A stretch of 64,000 bases of DNA. Origin: Colius striatus (Eukaryota > Chordata > Aves > Coliiformes > Coliidae). Numbering within the stretch: position 1 is the first letter of the stretch; each line of letters starts with the position of its first letter. Shown in pieces: positions 58,301 through 64,000 of this stretch. The stretch is from NCBI RefSeq assembly GCF_028858725.1, contig NC_084760.1, positions 62,687,867-62,751,866 on the forward strand. The letters are read 5' to 3'. The notes under the pieces were generated by a model, which saw nothing but the letters and a program-made list of their open reading frames with translations, searched no databases and had not been told where the DNA came from. The position numbers were made by a program, and so were the translations under genes.

Positions 58301-61300
58301 GAGAAAATCTTCCATTCTTCTAATTTGCCTAATGTCAGCAAGATTTTATTACCTCAAATCCTTTTATTTAAGAAGCAAAGAGGGAGGATTAAGGGATAAA
58401 AGCTTAGTTGTGTTAATACTTCATATTAGCTTCAGATATAAGCATGACAAGCATGGGTGTGTTTGTCAGAACAGGGTGTGGTAAAATTGGGACAACTTTC
58501 TAAAAAGCAGAGATGCTTTATAGAAATGAGGTGAGAAATTTTTGTCTGGGAGGAAAAGAGGAATGAAAAACTGGAAATAACAGTACAAATGCAAGTATGT
58601 TTTTACTTTGGTCCATCCTCACACACTGAGGTCAACTATAGACTGATTAGTGATACAAAGCATATGTATATGTAATACCTTTTTTTTCCTACAGTTTTTC
58701 TGATTTGTATTTTACCTATTTGATGTTTTGCTATGGATAAAGCTCCAGGGCACAAGTAACTTTGTAAGAAATAGGGTGCGTGGGCATGTAAGCTGTATCT
58801 ACAGTCAATAGGTGAGTGAATCTTTTTCTTTTGGGTTTATACAGGCAACATCTCTTGCTGTTTGAACTGCAGTTGAACAATCAAGGGCTATTTAAATTGC
58901 TTTATGATGAGTTCTCCATGGATACATAATATCATTTCTTTTCAGTATGATATGATCGTTAGGGTAGGTTTTCACAAAATTGTTTTTATAGAAAAACAGA
59001 TGGCTTAGGGAATCAGTGGCAGAAGTAAAAGGATGTATCACAAAAGTTATCCAAGAGAGGTGAGTCTGATCTATTCTCACCATAGTTGTTATAAACAATA
59101 AAACTATTTTGAAAGTTGTTCCTGAAAATTCTCCTCACACCCAGCAGCCACCTGCAAAATTCTATGATGCATTCGCATTTTCAATGGAAAGATAAAACTT
59201 CAGAAGCAAAATTGATTTTAGAAGTATACATCATTCCATAGTCAGGAAATTTATGGAACTAACCAATGCATATGAAAGGGCAAATGAGCCCTAATGTATT
59301 GAATCACTTAAGGAACCAACTATGCAAACAGCTCTGATGACCCCATCAGAACTACCTGCAATCTTAAGGTTATACAGGTGCTTTTCTAGATTTTGGCACT
59401 TAGGACCAAAGAACTTTGCAAGTAAAATTTAGACCTAGGCAGCTGTGCCAGAGCAACAATTTTCTCTTGAAACTAAAATTTCTAGTAAAAGCAACATTTT
59501 AACAGGGAAGGAAAAGATAAAGGAAGCTTGGAGTGACTTTGTCTCTCTTTCCTCATTATTAACTATGTAGCAGTCTTTCAATTATCAGTTTTGAATTTCT
59601 GGTATCACTCTTTGGTTGTTCACTGCCCTTCTAGCAAGACTGTTTGATTCCCGCTTTTGACAGAGTGTACAAATGGGGCAGTTCCCTCTTCACAAACTTT
59701 ATTGTTTCATTCTTTTCTTAAATCTGCTTATCTTGAGAGCACACAGAAATCCACTGAATATAGAAATGTGCAAAGAAGTGTTCCAAGAGTTTGAATTATA
59801 AGAAGCAATAACTGTTGAGCAACTGAGATGTGCCAAAAGGTAAGATCAATATTTTTACTGAAACCATGTTGTATGTCTAATAAAATTTCATTTAATTATG
59901 ACCCAGATTCTGCTAATCTTACAGACATTGAATTGTCCTTTGTTCTTGGAATTATCCTATCTGCTGTAACTCTTGTTCCTTACCTTGTAAGGACCAATGT
60001 CTTACACTAGAAGTAAACAGACCTGCTGAAATCAATGGAGCATCCCATAGAGATGCTATTGATTGTGAGCACATGTGAAAAAAAAAGGTTTGCACTTCAA
60101 GGATGAAATGTCAGCCTCAAGAAAATCAATAAACCTTTTGCAAATAATGTCAACAGGGTCAAAACTTCACTCATAGCATTAGTCCATATAACAAAATGTG
60201 TACAACATTAATATGGGTGCAAACTAGACTACATTTGAATTATTGATTAAGCAGGCTGTATTTTAAGATTAAGTGGCAGGTGTCTGAAACATGTATAGTG
60301 AAATAAGCACATATTGGCAGAGAACATTGAAAAGATGAAGATGTTCACATGTTATACAGGCTCTGACAGAAACACTAGAAACTAAATTAAGTGCAATAAC
60401 TTAGGAGTGGAAAGTTTTCATTATTTCTTTCTTCTTCAGTAGGGCTGCTTGACACTCCACTTGTTTTGAGCATAGTTTTTCTTTTGCTTGCCAGTAGTAT
60501 AGTTGCATTAGATAAAATGTGTTTCTTGGAGAATGTTTCTCTAATTCTTAATTTGACAGAACAGCAGCAATGCTTTCGGCAGTCGAATCTTTACTTCTGT
60601 TGTTGTAGCAGAACTAATGTTCTGGAAAGTCAAATCTTGCAGATATCTACTCTTGCCTGATCCTTCTTTAGCATTGCCATCAGGCACAATAAAACTTTTA
60701 AGTCTTTTATTGTGCTGCTCTTAGGGTTTAAGTGCCTGTTTCTCTTACAGGCAAGACTTGGAGCAAGAACCCAGACAAAGAGAAAGCCAGAACTACAGGG
60801 ATGTCTTCCTCTAATTTTTCCTTTTCTTGAAAATCTAAACTTTCTGATGCTGATGTAGCTCAAAATAATCTAGGAATTTGGGTAGTTTATAATCTACTTG
60901 ACCTGGCAGTAGACTAATTTAACAATGTAGTTGATAACATAGGTGGTTGATAATCTAGTTAGCTAACACTTTAGTTGAGGCACATTCTTGACTTGTGGAT
61001 TCAGCTTCATTTTCTGTAGGAACTGATTGAATTTTGCATGCTGCTTTTGCCGTGGTTCGCTATCACAGTAGTCACAGGAGACAGCACTGGGATCTGTACC
61101 AAAGTTTTATATTTTTTCCTCACTGTTTTTCTGCCACAGGGTTTAGGATGTGTTTTTCTGGAGATCCGTGGTAATTGGGCCAGCATGACTGGAAGCAAAC
61201 GAACCTAAAGGCAGGGACTTGAGCCCTAGCCCCTGTCATCCTTCTGTGCCTGCTAGAGTCCCTGCTGTTGTGCTGAGGTCAGCAAAGGTGCTTCACTCCC

Positions 61301-61390
61301 TCTGTCTCCCAGGAAGGGCAGTGGAGAATAGGGGCTGGGGCTACATCCTGCAGAGCCACAGCCACCAGCCCTGACACAGCTCTGTTGCTG

Positions 61391-61475
61391 TTGGGGAGGA
61401 GGAGGAAGCAGAGGAGAAGGAGAGAGAGGAGACAATGAAGCTGCTGAGAGCAGCAGAGGAGAGGAGGGAGGGATG
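61391..61475. repeat. Purine-rich low-complexity tract
   Basis: GGA/GAG-rich on the + strand; it makes a long - strand frame rich in Ser, Pro and Leu that is compositional rather than a gene. Confidence 0.6.
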
Positions 61476-62019
61476 ATTGCTGGAGATTTTCTTTGCTTTT
61501 TAATTATGCTTTGCGCTCTCATCAAAATTGATTTTAGAACCTCTCATCAAGGTTGAAGTCACACTCCTAAACTTTGTTTAGTATACCTTTCCCCAATTCC
61601 AGATGTTGGGTCAGTGTCTAGCTAACATTAAAGAAACTGTAAATACAATCACTGGTTTTTCAAGTTCCTTTTTGCTTCCTCAAGGGATTGCCACATCTGT
61701 TGAAGCAAAAACATTGAGTAGCACCACACTGGCTTCCTATTTGGTGAATCTAAGCACGTTACCCTCCACGCCAAAACAAGTTGCAGCACACTATAGCACA
61801 GAACTGTATGTATACTGACTTGACACCACACAGCCCAAAAGCAAACAGAGCAAGTCCACTGTTCTTGTGTGCTTCTGTGATCCTAGATTTTTAAGTTACT
61901 CTCCCCTCTCAAAATCCAGTCCGTGTACAAAGGTGCTCCAAAGAAGTGCCTGAGGCTTTGAGGGCTTCCAAACTTCCCCACTTTTAGTAGAGAACAAAAG
62001 CTAAGACTCATTTTAAAAA

Positions 62020-63453
62020 TAATACACAGACACCATCTTTTATTAGGTATAACAAGTATAATGAAAAGATTTTTCGGCTTTTTTTTTCCTGAACAATATT
62101 ATACAAAGAATTGCAAGCTATTTTATACAAACTACTTTCTCAACTCCATTTAATTTTTATTTCCTTCCAACTAGGAAACATCTTAATATATTTGCAAGTT
62201 CTTGTCTAGCTATTCTTTGTTGTATATACTCTTCTCATTGATCTGATATACCTCTCGTGTTTATTGATCAAATTTAGAAGACACTCCATAAAAATGAAAG
62301 GAGCTAGCTGCATCAGATAAAAAAGAAAAAAGTTTAGTCCTGTGTTTTTATTGATTTTAGATGTATAAAGGTTTTGCAAGAATTTTTTCTGTCTCATTCT
62401 TTGCAGAAAAGAACATTTTGCAGGGCACTTTTCATGAAGTACACAAAGTTAGAAAGCTGCAGATGTGTTACAAGCTAATAATCCTCCATTGCTAAGGAGT
62501 TTGATGAGACCTCTTTTTCCACAGAACAAAAATACCTATTTTTTCACTGAAGAGAAGAAATGGAACATTATAAAGTTAGGATTAACAAGGCAGAAATCAT
62601 CAGAATCTTAAGCATCCTTCAGCGCTTGTGATATATCAAGGCTTGCAGCACTGTGGAGTATGAGATACTGAAAGATGTTATATGATGCGATTTTAACTAT
62701 GAGAGACTTAGTGTGAGATGGTAAGGGGTATTTATGCATTTTGAAGTTACATACAACAGTGTACACATTCCACTTTTAAAATACTTCAGAACAGCAAACC
62801 AATGAAAAAGGGACCTTTTAACAAATGTTTGATATCTATGCTCACACTGCTCCAGTTCAACTCCTGATCTGCAAGGAAATTGTATCTCTGCTTAAACACG
62901 TCCTGACTTTTTTGTGCTGGATAAAAGAGATGGACAGTCCATTTCTTATGCTGTCCCTATGGCTTAAGTGAATGAATGAAAAATGGAAACAAAGCTATGA
63001 AGTGCTGGCTGACTAATTTCATACTCTGTCAGACAGTAGATAAAGGTATTTGGCTCTTGAAAAACATGCAAAAATCTTCAGGTTAAAGATGAGACATACA
63101 AAATGGGACTTTTTGTGAGCTGCTTTCCTTCAGGAAGATTATGTGTTGGTTTGTTTACTATCAGATTGAAAAGCTTTTCTGTATTAATTAGAAATATGAA
63201 TGCATTTAAGATGCAATGGGAATGAATAAGGAAACACAAGGTTTTTTAACATTTAGACTTTATCTAACCAACCCATGTCAAATATGAAGGTCCAAAACAG
63301 AGTAGATAACTTTATTGCAGGATGCCAGTACTGTTTTCCTATACACATTTGAAAAGTTTCCAGCTTTTTCTACTAACATCCAATGACGATATTCTGGAAA
63401 ACGTGGCTAGTCTGTCAGGTATCTCTGGAATATGAATGCCTTTTTCCTGTTAC
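62020..63453 (-). other. PERP: PERP 3' UTR (extent inferred)
   Basis: Follows the PERP stop on the - strand. AATAAA signals on that strand lie at 63,311-63,316, 62,347-62,352, 62,156-62,161 and 62,039-62,044. The longest option gives about 1.4 kb, similar to mammalian PERP. Which signal is used cannot be told. Confidence 0.6.
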
Positions 63454-63668
63454 TTATGGGGAAGAGTAGAAATATGTGGGTTTCACATTACCCAAGATCT
63501 GATCTTCATAGTTAGGAAGGCAGCAGAAGAAGAAGCCCAAGCATATTTCCATGATGGCGGTGGTCCAGCCAAAGCCATAGGCCCAGCTGAACATATTGAT
63601 TCCTGTCATCTCAATTTCAGTTGAGAACTTTACTGGATAAATGACCAGGCCCATGACAGAGAACACAG
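63454..63668 (-). CDS. PERP: PERP terminal coding exon (p53 apoptosis effector related to PMP-22)
   Basis: The - strand exon begins after acceptor TTTCTTCAG (its AG at 63,670-63,669), completes an Ala codon and encodes the last 71 residues to TAA. PERP is a tetraspan plasma-membrane protein of desmosomes, induced by p53 and p63, needed for epithelial adhesion and linked to apoptosis. Diagnostic wording: LVIYPVKF, the loop before FSWAYGFGW, a final membrane segment ending LGFFFCCLPNYED, then LGNVKPTYFYSSP (human LLGNAKPRYFYTSA). The FFFCCLPNYED block is nearly unchanged. Earlier exons lie beyond the window. It converges on TNFAIP3, as in human. Confidence 0.95.
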
Positions 63669-63924
63669 CTGAAGAAACAGAAGAAAACAAAGAACGTTTA
63701 AGCTAACAAACACCCATCATGTTGCCTGCCTCCATAATACCTGTAGCTAAACCTATTTGTCTTTTGGAGGACTTGAAAATCAATCTACTGCTGTGGCAGA
63801 ATTTATGTTATTTTCCATAAAGAGCCCAGGTGCACACAGGCAAAGAGTTAGGTACAGAATCACCTGACCAAAATACCAGTTCTAGCATGGATACACCTGC
63901 AAAAGCTCCTTTTATGGAGAGCAC
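63669..63924 (-). other. Start of the last PERP intron (partial)
   Basis: Sequence beyond the acceptor of the terminal exon. Nothing recognised before the CR1 at 63,925. Confidence 0.6.
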
Positions 63925-64000
63925 CTGAGGGAGATGGGGTGGTTTAGCCTGGAGAAGAGGAGGCTGAGGGAAGATATCATCACTCTCTACAACTACCTGA
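63925..64000 (+). mobile_element. CR1 fragment cut by the window edge
   Basis: GAGCACCTGAGGGAGATGGG, GTTTAGCCTGGAGAAGAGGAG and ATCACTCTCTACAACTACCTGA are standard CR1 sense-strand wording from the RT ORF end. It continues past 64,000, inside the PERP intron. Confidence 0.9.

Larger units (their letters stand above)
41691..61999. other. Gene-poor intergenic region upstream of the PERP 3' end
   Basis: About 20 kb of AT-rich sequence. All frames are short and unbiased. Local structures are listed separately: a diverged repeat pair (41,821/43,561), tandem duplications (44,706 and 45,366), a CA microsatellite (50,608), a G-rich tract (52,297), a second repeat pair (54,574/55,635) and a purine-rich tract (61,391-61,475). 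No CR1 between 41.7 and 63.9 kb was recognised. Confidence 0.45.

Noticed and set aside
61253-61525. - strand 90-codon frame rich in Ser, Pro and Gln
   Set aside because: Low-complexity product of the purine-rich tract.

Overview
The window is bird nuclear DNA. It carries many CR1 retrotransposon fragments, a solo LTR of the avian ERVL type, short introns and GC-rich promoter islands. Two genes are recognisable: TNFAIP3 (A20), complete on the + strand, and the last exon of PERP on the - strand at the right end. The human locus on 6q23 has the same TNFAIP3-PERP neighbour order and convergent orientation. The species cannot be fixed from the sequence.

Left part (1-17,700): TNFAIP3. A CpG-rich promoter with an E-box and two NF-kB sites (646-686) precedes a non-coding first exon ending at 982. 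Eight coding exons (4207-16237) splice in perfect phase to 805 codons plus stop: an OTU deubiquitinase domain (Cys109, His262, Asp76) and seven A20-type zinc fingers, all intact. Intron 2 holds a GC-rich island with two near-consensus NF-kB sites, a likely intronic enhancer, and a CR1 copy close to exon 3. The 3' UTR runs to an AATAAA at 17681.

Middle part (17,700-62,000): about 44 kb of intergenic DNA. It contains the ERVL-type solo LTR (21.4-22.1 kb), three unassigned coding-like ORFs (22.4-26.0 kb), a fossil CR1-clade LINE (27.4-27.7 kb), several CR1 pieces, a 2.8 kb CR1 cluster with two 3' ends facing each other (37.46-40.22 kb), an orphan CpG island with a CTCF-like motif (40.62-41.05 kb), and long AT-rich stretches with small local duplications.

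Right part (62,000-64,000): the terminal exon of PERP, its 3' UTR on the - strand, and a CR1 running off the edge.

The best lead for something undescribed is the pair of convergent coding-like ORFs at 22,383-22,637 (+) and 23,009-23,257 (-), possibly with further - strand exons and the orphan CpG island. I could not assign them to a family. For TNFAIP3, the notable points are a start codon lying exactly on the exon 2 boundary, tandem in-frame donors after zinc finger 5, a conserved paracaspase cleavage site and an intronic NF-kB cluster.
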